Shown piece after piece: positions 8,585 through 16,684 of a stretch of 22,185 nucleotides of DNA. Each line of letters opens with the position of its first letter. Within the stretch, counting starts at the first letter, position 1. The stretch is from the NCBI GenBank assembly GCA_032250585.1, contig JAVVFH010000030.1, positions 1 to 22,185 of the forward strand, written 5' to 3'. The position numbers and the translations under genes are program-made. Under the pieces are notes generated by a model. It saw only the letters and a list, made by a program, of their open reading frames with translations, did no database searches and was not told where the DNA came from. The DNA comes from JAVVFH01 sp032250585 (GTDB lineage Bacteria; Pseudomonadota; Gammaproteobacteria; Xanthomonadales; SZUA-36).

Positions 8585-8601
8585 GTTGCGTTAACTGCAA
8601 T
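8585..8601. promoter_or_regulatory. LysR-type T-N11-A box upstream of the TonB receptor
   Basis: GTTGCGTTAACTGCAAT is an exact TTGC-N7-GCAA match in the 214-base gap between the DUF885 gene and the receptor. It lies 153 bases before the receptor ATG. The outermost bases (G...T) and the G/T pair next to the core deviate slightly from perfect symmetry. Confidence 0.6.
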
Positions 8602-8645
8602 TTAACATCTCTCCGTTCCTGTCGCATCCTTTCCGGCACGCGGAT

Positions 8646-10424
8646 TTATTGCTGGATTTCGCCCGGCCCATTGCCGAACAGCGACTCCCGGATCAGCACT
8701 GGGGGCAGGGCGCCCAGGGTCAGCAAGCGGTCGTAAAACTCGCTCGGCGGAGAGGGTTCGCCGTAGCGCTCGATGTACTCGTCCCGGATGGCCATGATTT
8801 CCTGCATGCCGATCAGGTAACCGAGCACGTAGGTGGCGCGTTCGGTGTACATGCCAACTTCGAGCTCGGCCGCGTAGCGTTCGAAGCGGACTTTTTCCGC
8901 CAGAAAATCGACCGCGTCTTCGAAGCTCATGCGCCCGGTATGCAGGCTGACGTCCAGAATGACCCGGGCGGCCCGCCAGAGCCGGTTGCGAAGCTGCGTC
9001 AGCCGCACGTCGTCACCCTGCAGGAAACCCTGCTCGAACATCAGTTCTTCGGTAAACAGGCCCCAGCCCTCGGAGAAAATGGGTTCGCGCACGACCTTTC
9101 TCAGGATGCGCGGGTTCTCGCGGGTTTTCAGCGCGTCCACGTGGTGGCCCGGATAGGCTTCATGGACTGCGATGATCGGTATCCACGCGTCGTGATGGGA
9201 GCGCAAGCGCTCGGCCTTCTGCTCCGGAGTCATCCAGTCTTCGATGGGCGTCAGTACCAATTTCCCTTCGAGCCCTTCGCCGAACAGGTCAACGGACTGA
9301 AAGGTTCCGAAGGGTGAGGAGCGGCGCATTGCCGGTGGTGTGTCGACCGTGATCACCCGCTCGCCGGCGGGCAGGGTGACGATACGGTTCGCGATCACGA
9401 AGTCCTGGGCCGCATCGATCTGCGCCTGGTAGGCTTCCTTGATGCCGTGGGCGGGCGGATGCTCGTCTTTCAGTTGCTCGTAGACCTCGCTCCAGTGCTT
9501 GCCGGGCTCGATGCGCTCGCTGACTTCCTGCGCCAGCGCCTCAGTTTCTTCGAAGGCCTGCCGGCCGCGGGCGAGAATCTCGTCGGCGTCCGTGTCCAGG
9601 TGCCAGCGGTGCTGCAGAATGTAATCGTAGTGCTCCTTGCCGATGGCCCAGCTTCCCGTCGAGCGCGCCAGCAGGTCGTTCTCGAGAAATTCGAGGTAGC
9701 CGTGCAGTGCCTCGCTCGCTGCTGCGAGGGCCTCGCCGATACCCTCCTGCGCTTCCGGCGTCTGGTTCAACAGGGCCGCGCCCTCGTTCGCCAGGCTGTC
9801 AATCGTGCCGCGGGTCTTGAAGATAGCCCCTTCCGTGAAGCGTTGCGGCGGTTCTTTAAGATTGGCCTGCGCGGTTGCGACGCGTGCGGGTATTTTCTCC
9901 AGCAGGGCCCGCAGTGAGTCGATACGCTGCTCCAGCGGTTCGTCTGCCTGCGGTTCCAGCAGTCGACCGATCTGACGGGCCGGCACGTACAGAGAAGCGT
10001 CGTTTTCCCACAGGCGCTTGTGTTCCGCACTGTAAATGTCGGCTTCCAGCAGGCCGATCATCAGGCGCCGGTCGATACTTTCCTCGTGGGACAGCTGCTC
10101 CGCGTCTATGGCGCGCAGCTGCTCCAGAAGGTCGCGCGCTTCGGCAATCTCCCGCAGAAACGAAGCGGCAGAGACATCGCGCAGTTGTCCGCCCCGGCTT
10201 TCGCTGCGCTGGTCGTCTACAAATTGCTGTATCAACGCATCCAGTTTCGCCGATGCGTCCGGTTGCGCCGGGGCATCCCCCGTCGCCGCTGGCTCATCGT
10301 GGCTGGACGCAGCGGGCGTCGCGGTCGGCTCAGGGGCCTCACCACAGGCCGCGAGCAAAAGCGCGGCGGCGAGCAGGAGACTGGGCGGAAAAAGAATGGG
10401 AGTTCGCCGGAAGATTGAGTGCAT
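8646..10424 (-). CDS. DUF885-family lipoprotein, probable zinc metallohydrolase
   Basis: This encodes 592 residues from ATG 10424, which has AAGGA six bases upstream. An in-frame ATG at 10448 lacks both a ribosome site and a good signal. The N-terminus is a lipoprotein signal with lipobox LAAC (Cys27), followed by an A/P/T/E-rich linker, so the protein is membrane-anchored. The family signature HEAYPGHH begins at His421 and is followed by SEGWGLFTEEL, which together look like zinc ligands of a gluzincin-like peptidase. DUF885 proteins are widespread, and the few studied are peptidase-like; the substrate here is unknown. It lies 52 bases after the start of, and in line with, the DHDPS-family gene, so the two are probably one transcript. 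Confidence 0.9.
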   Translation of the reverse strand: MHSIFRRTPILFPPSLLLAAALLLAACGEAPEPTATPAASSHDEPAATGDAPAQPDASAKLDALIQQFVDDQRSESRGGQLRDVSAASFLREIAEARDLLEQLRAIDAEQLSHEESIDRRLMIGLLEADIYSAEHKRLWENDASLYVPARQIGRLLEPQADEPLEQRIDSLRALLEKIPARVATAQANLKEPPQRFTEGAIFKTRGTIDSLANEGAALLNQTPEAQEGIGEALAAASEALHGYLEFLENDLLARSTGSWAIGKEHYDYILQHRWHLDTDADEILARGRQAFEETEALAQEVSERIEPGKHWSEVYEQLKDEHPPAHGIKEAYQAQIDAAQDFVIANRIVTLPAGERVITVDTPPAMRRSSPFGTFQSVDLFGEGLEGKLVLTPIEDWMTPEQKAERLRSHHDAWIPIIAVHEAYPGHHVDALKTRENPRILRKVVREPIFSEGWGLFTEELMFEQGFLQGDDVRLTQLRNRLWRAARVILDVSLHTGRMSFEDAVDFLAEKVRFERYAAELEVGMYTERATYVLGYLIGMQEIMAIRDEYIERYGEPSPPSEFYDRLLTLGALPPVLIRESLFGNGPGEIQQ

Positions 10425-10476
10425 AACGGTTCCTTGTGGGTTTTTCAAGGGCTCGGGGCTTGTCCTGCGGTCGACA

Positions 10477-11394
10477 TCAGATTCTACCCAGATCTTCGAG
10501 GGTTTTTCGTACTGTCGCCACCTCGGTTGCGGTCAGCGGCAGGATCGGCCGCCGGGGAAAACCGCCCGGCAGGCCCTGCAGGTTGAGTGCTGTTTTGAAG
10601 ATGGCCTGCGCCGAGCCGAAGCGGGCCGTGTAATCGGGCAGGAACCAGTCTGACATGATGCGTTCGTCGAAAGCGGCTGCCGCCAGGCCCTGCTGGCGGT
10701 CACCGGCCCAGAGCGCATTGTAGAAATCGGGCTGTGTCCGACCCAGCACGGCACCGGCACCCATGGTTCCGTCGGCCTCGGCGTTCGTCACCAGCTCGGC
10801 TCCGGCCGCCGTCATCGGAATGCCGAAAATGCGCACTTTGCTGTTCAGGGCGCGCATCACGTCGAGGAAGTGATCGCGGTCGGCGGTCGAATTCTTGATG
10901 GCGACCACGTGTTCGAGTTCCGCCAACTCTTCCAGTGTTTCGCGGCGCAGATCGATGTTGGTCCCCGGCGGCCAGTTGTAGATGCAAATCGGCAGCGGTG
11001 TTTGTTTATCCACGTCTTCGTAAAAGGTCACAACTTCTCGTTCGCAGGGCCGCACGTAGGGCGGCGGGGTGACGAGTATCCCGTCAAAGCCGCACTTCGC
11101 AGCCGTGTCCGCATTGCTGATCACTTCCGTCGCGGTGAAGGCATTGCAGCCGGCGATCAGCGGCATGACGCCTTTGAGCACCTCGCCCGCCGTGCCGAAC
11201 AGCGTGGCTTTCTCGTCGCTGTTCATGCTGAACCATTCGCCGGTGGTTCCGGCGATAACCAGGCCGTGCATGCCTTGCTCCGCCATCCACTCGAGCAGTG
11301 TTTTCGCGGCCGTGAGGTCAAGGGCGCCCTGTTCGTCGAAGGGCGTCGTCACGGCCGGCACGTAACCTCGCCAATCAACGGAATCTCTGTCCAC
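10477..11394 (-). CDS. DHDPS-family lyase/deaminase, candidate 1-pyrroline-4-hydroxy-2-carboxylate deaminase
   Basis: This encodes 305 residues if it starts at GTG 11394. The frame is open to 11583, but that region has no family-like sequence and the family fold begins at WRGYVPAVTTPF, so the short start is preferred (ribosome site weak, start uncertain). DHDPS-family hallmarks are present: GTTGE at 49-53, Tyr139 in IYNWPPGT and the Schiff-base Lys167 in VAIKNST. The family includes dihydrodipicolinate synthase, N-acetylneuraminate lyase, keto-deoxy sugar lyases and the hydroxyproline-pathway deaminase (LhpC/HypD type). It is not biosynthetic DapA in context: it sits beside a LysR gene and near a D-hydroxyproline-dehydrogenase-like operon. 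The deaminase role, making 2-oxoglutarate semialdehyde, is therefore the best inference. Confidence 0.85.
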   Translation of the reverse strand: MDRDSVDWRGYVPAVTTPFDEQGALDLTAAKTLLEWMAEQGMHGLVIAGTTGEWFSMNSDEKATLFGTAGEVLKGVMPLIAGCNAFTATEVISNADTAAKCGFDGILVTPPPYVRPCEREVVTFYEDVDKQTPLPICIYNWPPGTNIDLRRETLEELAELEHVVAIKNSTADRDHFLDVMRALNSKVRIFGIPMTAAGAELVTNAEADGTMGAGAVLGRTQPDFYNALWAGDRQQGLAAAAFDERIMSDWFLPDYTARFGSAQAIFKTALNLQGLPGGFPRRPILPLTATEVATVRKTLEDLGRI

Positions 11395-11514
11395 GATTGC
11401 TTGGGCCCACTCCCTCGTTTTCGGACGCGCCGCCGCCACACCGGCTGGCGCTTTAATGCAAAAGAGGCTACGAGCAGTTGAATAATCTATCAATAACAGG
11501 CTATCTTTAATTCC

Positions 11515-11531
11515 GTTGCGTAATTCGCAAC
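11515..11531. promoter_or_regulatory. LysR-type T-N11-A box between the lyase and LysR genes
   Basis: GTTGCGTAATTCGCAAC is a perfect 6+6 inverted repeat around TAATT and the cleanest copy in the window. It lies in the 174-base divergent gap, 37 bases before the LysR ATG and 120 bases before the lyase start. A possible minus-strand -10 (TAGATT, 11489-11484) would place it near -46 of the lyase transcript. For LysR it would overlap or lie next to the start point, a usual autorepression position. Confidence 0.7.
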
Positions 11532-11568
11532 ATGGAAAAACTGGACTCCTCACCTGGCTGCAAGCCCA

Positions 11569-12480
11569 ATGGCAAAATTTCACGACAACCGGCTGCGTTA
11601 TCTCGCCGAGGCGATTCGGGCTGGCACGATGCGGGCGGCCAGCGAAAACCTGAACGTCGCCCCCTCCTCCATCAGCCGGCAGATCGCTCAGCTGGAAGCG
11701 GAGCTCGGTGTCCCGCTGATCGAACGCAACCGCTCACCACTCAAGCTCACCGAGGCGGGGGAACTCGCACTGAGCTATTTCCGTGAATTCGCCACGCAGC
11801 AAGAGGTATTCATCTCGCAAGTGCGGGATCTGAGGGGTCTGCGCGGGGGCACGGTGCGACTCGCCGTCGGCGAGGCGCTGATCGGCGACCTCCTGCTCGA
11901 CACGCTCGATCGTTTCATGAGTCAGTTTCCGGAGATCCGCGTGTTCATCCGTACCGCCGGAACCGGTGCTGTCGTGGGCCTGGTGCTGGAAGACGAGGCA
12001 CACATGGGCATGGTTTTCCAGCCCGAACCCGATGCCAAAATCCGCGTTCGCGCTTCCTCCGATCAGCCCATGAAAGTGATCGTGCGGCCCGGGCACCCGC
12101 TCAGCAAGCGTGGGTCGGTACGGCTTTGCGACCTCGAAGGTGAGAGGCTGGCGTTGCCCGAGGCCTCTTTCCGGATCCGGCAGGTCCTGAGGGACGCCGA
12201 ATCGGAGGAACAGATTAACCTGACGCCGGTGCTGGTGAGCAATTCGCTAATGGTGCTAAAGGAGTTTGCGCGCTCCGGCTCCGGTATAACCATCCTGCCG
12301 GTGATCGCCGCGCACAGTGAGATCGCCGACGGCAGCCTGCATGCCGTGCCGATCGACCAGCCGGCGCTGATGCACACCAGTGCCAGCGTTGTCACACGCC
12401 TTGGTCGTCAATTACCGGTTGCAGCGGTGCGCCTGTTACAAAAAATTGAGGCCACCATGCCGTTTCTGCCGGCGCCTTGA
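11569..12480 (+). CDS. LysR-type transcriptional regulator, proposed local master regulator
   Basis: This encodes 303 residues, standard for the family. The N-terminal winged helix-turn-helix is clear: LRYLAEAIRAGTMRAASENLNV, then APSSISRQIAQLEAELG and RNRSPLKLTEAG. From about residue 90 there is a type-2 periplasmic-binding-like effector domain (GTVRLAVGEALIGDLL). ATG 11569 has no clear ribosome site, but the HTH begins right after it. It is divergent from the DHDPS-family gene and convergent with the dehydrogenase alpha subunit (stops 36 bases apart). The perfect T-N11-A palindrome in its own promoter, repeated before the other operons, makes it the likely controller of the whole window. 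The effector is unknown; an imino acid or pathway intermediate is likely. Confidence 0.93.
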   Translation: MAKFHDNRLRYLAEAIRAGTMRAASENLNVAPSSISRQIAQLEAELGVPLIERNRSPLKLTEAGELALSYFREFATQQEVFISQVRDLRGLRGGTVRLAVGEALIGDLLLDTLDRFMSQFPEIRVFIRTAGTGAVVGLVLEDEAHMGMVFQPEPDAKIRVRASSDQPMKVIVRPGHPLSKRGSVRLCDLEGERLALPEASFRIRQVLRDAESEEQINLTPVLVSNSLMVLKEFARSGSGITILPVIAAHSEIADGSLHAVPIDQPALMHTSASVVTRLGRQLPVAAVRLLQKIEATMPFLPAP

Positions 12481-12516
12481 CTTGCCGGGATTGCCCGCAC
12501 CCTGGGAGGCCGGCAG

Positions 12517-13944
12517 TTACGGAATCAGGCGGTCAATATCGACGGGTTTGCTCGGAAATCGCGCCGTGAATGCCCCCACACGCTCCGGTGGAATCTCGCG
12601 ATGCCGGGAGATCAGTCGCGTCAGCGCGAATTGGCAGTATCTTCCCTGACACAGGCCCATGCCGGCCCTGGACAGCAGCTTGGCCGCGTTGGCTGTCGAA
12701 ACGTGCGGATGGCGCTCCAGCAATGCGCGCAGGTCGCCGACGGTCAGTTCCTCGCATTTGCACAAGGTCGCAGACTCACTCATCAACTGGTCCAACAGGT
12801 GGTCCCCCGGCCAGGACAGTTCGCCCAGCATATCCGCGAACCGCGTCAGCCGGGCGAGCCGCCGCCGCAGGGGCCGGGCCATGTGCGCGGCGCGGTCCCG
12901 AGAAATGCGGCCCAGTTCGATCGCGCACCCCAGTGCGGCCAGCTCGCCCTCCAGAGCGGCGACGCCGGCCCCGGATACGGCTGTAATCTCGCCGGCCACG
13001 AACAGGCCCGGCTCGCTCGAGCAGAACCATTCGTCGTGTCTGACGAGCCATCCGCCCCTTGATGCGTTCCACCGGCACGCAGCGCCGGACTGCCTGGCGA
13101 GCTCGGAGGAAGCGAGGAATCCAAAACACACGCCCAGGCGGTCGCATTCCACGTCGACAGCCCGGTCTTTCCGGATCGCGCCGCTTGCAGAGCAGGGCAC
13201 GATACGCACGGTTTGCAGCGCTTCCTGTCCGTCGGCCTGCAAGACCGTTCTCCCGAAGTGAACGGGTACGCCAGCGCGTCGCAGGCGCCACATCGAGCCA
13301 GCCGCTTGCAGCAACGCGTCCGCGTTGGTGGCGGCGGTGAGGGGCGAGCGGAGCATCCCGAGCACATGCAACGGCGCTTGCGAGAAATACACGCCGGCGA
13401 CCACGCCCCCGGCTTGGGCAATCTGGTCGGCGACGATCAACTGGAGCGGATGGCTGCCGGCAAAAACGAAGCGCGTGCCGGGCACCAGTTGCTGGCTCTT
13501 CAGGAAAGCCTGGATTCCTCCAGCCGCCATCACGCCAGGCAAATTCCAGCCCGGAAAGGACAGCGGAAGGTCGAAACAGCCCGGCGAAAGCAAAACCGCT
13601 TGCGAGGCAATTTCCTCCATGCGGTCGGGGCCGTCGACGGTCAACTTGAAGCGAACACCAGAGGAACCGCCCTGGTCACGATCGATGCCGGAAACCGTGG
13701 CCCGCAGAAACAGGCGAAGCGAATCGTTTTCGACGATCCGTTTCAAAAGGTCCCGGCCTTGCCGATAGGCGCGCCCGGTAAGCCAGTCCGGTACCTGGAA
13801 CTCCGGCGGGGGCTGGCGGTAAATCTGCCCTCCCGGCGCGCCCTGCTCATCGATGACCATGACACTCAAGCCAAGCCGGGACGCCATATCCGCCGCGGCC
13901 ATGCCACCGGGTCCTGCGCCGACAATCGCCAGATCAGTCTGCAT
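12517..13944 (-). CDS. Heterotrimeric D-amino/imino-acid dehydrogenase, alpha (NAD(P)/FAD) subunit with C-terminal [2Fe-2S] domain
   Basis: This encodes 475 residues from ATG 13944 (MQTDLAIVGAG). A TTG at 13950 is possible. Dinucleotide-binding GAGPGG is at 9-14, with the acidic strand-2 end VIDEQGAPGGQIYR and a second pyridine-nucleotide-type region FVFAGSHPLQL. The C-terminal BFD-like domain has Cys395, Cys397, Cys432 and Cys437 (C-x-C...C-x4-C) for a [2Fe-2S] cluster. This architecture is that of the alpha subunit of HcnABC / opine oxidase / D-hydroxyproline dehydrogenase (LhpE/LhpB-type) complexes. It passes electrons from the beta subunit toward the respiratory chain. It overlaps the gamma gene by 11 bases and is the last gene of the operon. 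Hydrogen cyanide synthase is unlikely given the neighbours. Confidence 0.9.
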   Translation of the reverse strand: MQTDLAIVGAGPGGMAAADMASRLGLSVMVIDEQGAPGGQIYRQPPPEFQVPDWLTGRAYRQGRDLLKRIVENDSLRLFLRATVSGIDRDQGGSSGVRFKLTVDGPDRMEEIASQAVLLSPGCFDLPLSFPGWNLPGVMAAGGIQAFLKSQQLVPGTRFVFAGSHPLQLIVADQIAQAGGVVAGVYFSQAPLHVLGMLRSPLTAATNADALLQAAGSMWRLRRAGVPVHFGRTVLQADGQEALQTVRIVPCSASGAIRKDRAVDVECDRLGVCFGFLASSELARQSGAACRWNASRGGWLVRHDEWFCSSEPGLFVAGEITAVSGAGVAALEGELAALGCAIELGRISRDRAAHMARPLRRRLARLTRFADMLGELSWPGDHLLDQLMSESATLCKCEELTVGDLRALLERHPHVSTANAAKLLSRAGMGLCQGRYCQFALTRLISRHREIPPERVGAFTARFPSKPVDIDRLIP

Positions 13945-14260
13945 CTTCAATCGGGCCCGGCCCCGGCAAGCGGGTGCCGGTCCTGATGTCCATGTTTTCT
14001 TCCGCGCGCGTCATGCACGCGCGCAACCACCGTGACCTGGCAGACTTCGCAGTCGTGACCAGTACCTGGCATTCGAAACAGGTCCCCATGTTGCAGTAAG
14101 GACCGCGCGGTTCCCCTGAGCGCGTTCGGTTGAACGCGATGATCCCGTTCGCTATCAGCACGGTCGCAACGGTTTCGCCGGCATCGGCGGTGACGGCCGA
14201 GCCATTCACGGTAAGCTTCACCTGTCCGCCGCGTAAAACATGCGGCTGTTTCCTGCGCAT
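13934..14260 (-). CDS. Small (2Fe-2S)-binding gamma subunit of the dehydrogenase
   Basis: This encodes 108 residues from ATG 14260. A GTG at 14263 is also in frame. The beta-gene stop and this start share one base (TGATG), a sign of coupled translation. The plant-type ferredoxin-like fold carries Cys56, Cys61, Cys64 (C-x4-C-x2-C in YCNMGTCFEC) and Cys82 in RACM, as in HcnA, OoxA-gamma and LhpF-type subunits. The segment between the third and fourth cysteines (VLVTTAKSARSRWLRAC) is a little longer and more basic than is usual. The protein serves as electron link between the FAD beta subunit and the alpha subunit. Confidence 0.9.
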   Translation of the reverse strand: MRRKQPHVLRGGQVKLTVNGSAVTADAGETVATVLIANGIIAFNRTRSGEPRGPYCNMGTCFECQVLVTTAKSARSRWLRACMTRAEENMDIRTGTRLPGPGPIEDAD

Positions 14261-15459
14261 CACGACCCGGACCCCGCAAAAGTCCTGGGGCCGTCGAAGC
14301 GATCCGGACTGAAGGGGTCAAGGGGATAGGAAGCCACCCCGTCGAGCATCAATTCACTGATCAGCTTCGCATAAGAAGGGCCGTATGTGAATCCGGAGCC
14401 GCCAGCGGCCACGAAAAGTCCCGGTGCCCCGGTAACTTCCCCGAGTACCGGCAGATCGTCAGGGGTATTCGCGGTGCTGCCGGTCCAGCTGCGGATCAAG
14501 CGCAGGGACCGCACCGCAGGGACGATATCGGCTGCGACGGCAAGATTGCCCCGAACTGAAGCCATGAGCAACTCCGCCGCCACATTGCCACCCTGTGCGC
14601 CATCGGAAGGACGCGGTCTGGCAGGCCAACCGCCGCCAATCAGCAAATTTCCGTCCTCCGTCTGCTTGAGCGACAGTTTGCGACCGACATGCTGCACCAG
14701 GTGCGGCAAACTCATGGAGGTCTTTTCCGTCGCGTTCATGGTCAGCCTAACTGCAAACAACGGCAGATCGACACCGGTCATCGCGACGATCCGCGCGGCA
14801 GCGATTCCAGCTGCATCGAGCACCGCATCGCAACGCAGCTGCGCTATTTCACCTGATTCTTCCTCAACAGTCACTTCCCAGAAGGGCCGGCGGCGCCGCA
14901 GCGCGGTCACCGCTGCGCCCGTCCGGATTGTCGCGCCGTGAACCTCTGCAGCGTGCGCATAGGCCGGCGTCAGCAGTCGCGGATTGCAGTGACCCTCGTC
15001 GGGGCAATACAGCGCCGCCCTGACGTGATCCGAAAGATAGGGCGCCCGGTCACGTGCCGCATCGCCATCGAGCAGTTCAACTTCCAGCCCCTGGTTTCGC
15101 TCGATTTCCAGCTTGCGTCGCAGCAGCGCGACCTGATCGGTCGTTTCAGCGATCATCAGCCCACCGTCCATCCCCAGCTCGACGGTCGTGCCCAGTTCAG
15201 TTTCGATATTACGCCACGCCTTGATCGCGTGCCGGGCCAGCCCGAGGTACAACTCGAGCTCCCGGACGCGCTTGTCGAGATTCCGGATCAGGCGATGCTC
15301 GAGCTGAAAGTGAAGCGAACCGGCGTTCTGACCCGATGCGCCCTGGTTGAGCTGGTTACACTCGAGCAAGACAACCTGCGCACCGGCTCTGGCGAGATAG
15401 AAGGCCGCTGCACAGCCCGTCAGCCCCCCCCCGATGACCACGATGTCGCAGCGCGACAT
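14260..15459 (-). CDS. FAD-dependent D-amino/imino-acid dehydrogenase, catalytic beta subunit (DAO family)
   Basis: This encodes 399 residues. The Rossmann FAD motif is GGGLTGCAAAFYLARAGAQVVLLE near the N-terminus, followed by GASGQNAG. The C-terminus has the DAO-family GxxGFTYGPSYAKLISELMLDG, where FAD and substrate meet. Related proteins are HcnC, the beta subunits of opine oxidases, sarcosine oxidase beta, and D-hydroxyproline dehydrogenase (LhpB/HypO type). They oxidise a secondary or primary amine to an imine. The gamma and alpha subunits follow with overlapping starts, so the gene order here is beta-gamma-alpha. The DHDPS-family gene and Rid gene nearby make an imino product such as pyrroline-hydroxycarboxylate a good guess. 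Confidence 0.92.
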   Translation of the reverse strand: MSRCDIVVIGGGLTGCAAAFYLARAGAQVVLLECNQLNQGASGQNAGSLHFQLEHRLIRNLDKRVRELELYLGLARHAIKAWRNIETELGTTVELGMDGGLMIAETTDQVALLRRKLEIERNQGLEVELLDGDAARDRAPYLSDHVRAALYCPDEGHCNPRLLTPAYAHAAEVHGATIRTGAAVTALRRRRPFWEVTVEEESGEIAQLRCDAVLDAAGIAAARIVAMTGVDLPLFAVRLTMNATEKTSMSLPHLVQHVGRKLSLKQTEDGNLLIGGGWPARPRPSDGAQGGNVAAELLMASVRGNLAVAADIVPAVRSLRLIRSWTGSTANTPDDLPVLGEVTGAPGLFVAAGGSGFTYGPSYAKLISELMLDGVASYPLDPFSPDRFDGPRTFAGSGS

Positions 15460-15537
15460 TCGCTAAGTCCCGTACCTGAATGGAATTCCTTCAAAGATCA
15501 GGTGGGCGTGCACTGTCGTCATTTGCCGGCGCGCAGG

Positions 15538-15942
15538 TCAGTCGATTTGCGCGGTGACCTCGATCTCGATGAGGAAATCCGGAAGGGCTAACGCCTGCAC
15601 GCCGACCAGGGTATTGGCTGCGGGCGTGACATCGCCGTAAAACTCGGCGATCGCCGCACCGACAGGCTCCAGATATTCCGGTTTGTGACCGACGATATAC
15701 GTGCGCATGCGCACGACGTCGGCGGGTGTGGCGCCCGCGGCGCGCAGTACCTCCTTCAGGTTGCGGCAGGCCTGGCGCGCCTGCTCACCGATGTCGCTGC
15801 CACCCACCACCCGGTATTCACTGTCCCAGGCGACCTGGCCAGCGCAATGGATGAGGGTGCCGCCGTCCGACCTCGCCGCGTGCGAAAAGCCGTAAGGGAC
15901 GCTGTCGTACATGGATTCCGGATTGATGGCCTCACGTGACAT
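15538..15942 (-). CDS. Rid (YjgF/YER057c/UK114) family protein lacking the canonical arginine
   Basis: This encodes 134 residues, full length for the family, with AGAGGA before ATG 15942. The trimeric Rid fold is recognisable from IHCAGQVAWD, QARQACRNLKEVLRAAGATPADVVRMRTYIV and the end LIEIEVTAQID. RidA enzymes hydrolyse reactive imines using an arginine in the PAR(S/T)xV motif. Here the motif is PAANTLVGV, with Asn at that position. This is the pattern of the Rid4-7 subgroups, which lack imine-deaminase activity in tests. It lies directly upstream of the dehydrogenase genes, so it may bind or process the imine product or a related metabolite. The start is 21 bases after the VOC stop. The 78-base gap before the beta gene holds GGAATTCC (15482-15489) within a small imperfect palindrome. 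Confidence 0.93.
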   Translation of the reverse strand: MSREAINPESMYDSVPYGFSHAARSDGGTLIHCAGQVAWDSEYRVVGGSDIGEQARQACRNLKEVLRAAGATPADVVRMRTYIVGHKPEYLEPVGAAIAEFYGDVTPAANTLVGVQALALPDFLIEIEVTAQID

Positions 15943-15963
15943 CGGTTTTCCTCTCGTTTCGAT

Positions 15964-16449
15964 TTAAAGATACTCGACCAGTTCGAGCTGGTTGCCGAAC
16001 GGATCCAGAACGTACCACGAGCGCGACGGCGGGCAGGGGCCGTCCTCCATGTCGATGGAACCGGCCATCGGTGTGCAGCCGCTCGCTTCGAGAAATTTCA
16101 CCGCGTCGTCGAGATCCGTAACCTCGATGCAGAGGTGACGGCTGCCGACGTCGCAATTGCGGGGTGGCGCTTTCGCAGCGTCATCTGGTTTCTCGTAGCG
16201 GAACAGTTCCATACCCAGCCCGTCCGCAAATTTCAGCATCGCGATTTCCAGCCGCGCGCCGGGCACGTTGATGTGCGCTTCGGTCCAATCGCGCCCGTCC
16301 TCCATGCGGGGAATTTCAGCCGCGTCGAAAGGGCCCATCCTGTAATCGAGCTCGGCACCGAAGACGCTGGTATAGAATTCAATAGCGGCTTCGAGATCAG
16401 GAACGGTCAGGGAAATATGATCCACACGTTTGAAGGGTATCGATTTCAT
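15964..16449 (-). CDS. VOC-superfamily (glyoxalase/dioxygenase fold) protein
   Basis: This encodes 161 residues from ATG 16449 (MKSIPFKRVDHISLTV). The frame is open to 16635, but that part is low-quality sequence and is left out. Two beta-alpha-beta-beta-beta modules carry the usual metal ligands: His11 (RVDHISL), Glu81 (GMELFRY), His105 (SRHLCIEV) and Glu156 (GNQLELVEYL), with the family's WYVLDPFGN near the end. The fold covers glyoxalase I, methylmalonyl-CoA epimerase, extradiol dioxygenases and others, so the reaction cannot be named. In an operon lacking the expected proline-type epimerase, a metal-dependent epimerase or lyase role is worth testing. The 235 bases between it and the FAD-subunit stop (16450-16684) contain no gene and no TTGC-N7-GCAA box, only a small GCGAG-GT-CTCGC palindrome at 16560-16571. 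Confidence 0.85.
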   Translation of the reverse strand: MKSIPFKRVDHISLTVPDLEAAIEFYTSVFGAELDYRMGPFDAAEIPRMEDGRDWTEAHINVPGARLEIAMLKFADGLGMELFRYEKPDDAAKAPPRNCDVGSRHLCIEVTDLDDAVKFLEASGCTPMAGSIDMEDGPCPPSRSWYVLDPFGNQLELVEYL

Positions 16450-16684
16450 AGGCTTTTTCAGGAGTGATTTCGCAAAAACCAGGGCAAAACCCGTTTTTTT
16501 TGCCTGATGCGCGGACTTCGCCGGGGCACGACACCGGCCGTGCATTCGTAACGGGGGGCGCGAGGTCTCGCGGTAGGAACAGACATGCCCGGAGTTTCCG
16601 ACACCAACAATGGCTGACGATACTGGACGCTGCACCCGGTGTCCATTTCAGCCTTCATGGCGGCCTTAAAGTCGCTGTTGGTGT

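Noticed and set aside
10477..11394. Lysine-biosynthesis dihydrodipicolinate synthase (DapA)
   Set aside because: The catalytic residues fit the whole family. The context is catabolic, with a LysR regulator, a lipoprotein and no lysine genes.
11532..11786. 84-codon frame starting between the box and the LysR gene
   Set aside because: It overlaps the LysR helix-turn-helix in another frame, has no motif, and lacks a convincing ribosome site.
12517..15459. Hydrogen cyanide synthase (HcnABC) as the identity of the three-subunit flavoenzyme
   Set aside because: The subunit types match, but the order is beta-gamma-alpha, and the Rid, VOC, DHDPS-family and molybdenum enzyme neighbours fit amino/imino-acid catabolism better.
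16560..16571. GCGAG-GT-CTCGC palindrome upstream of the VOC gene
   Set aside because: A single short GC-rich palindrome with no second copy and no promoter element placed sensibly around it; too weak to call an operator.
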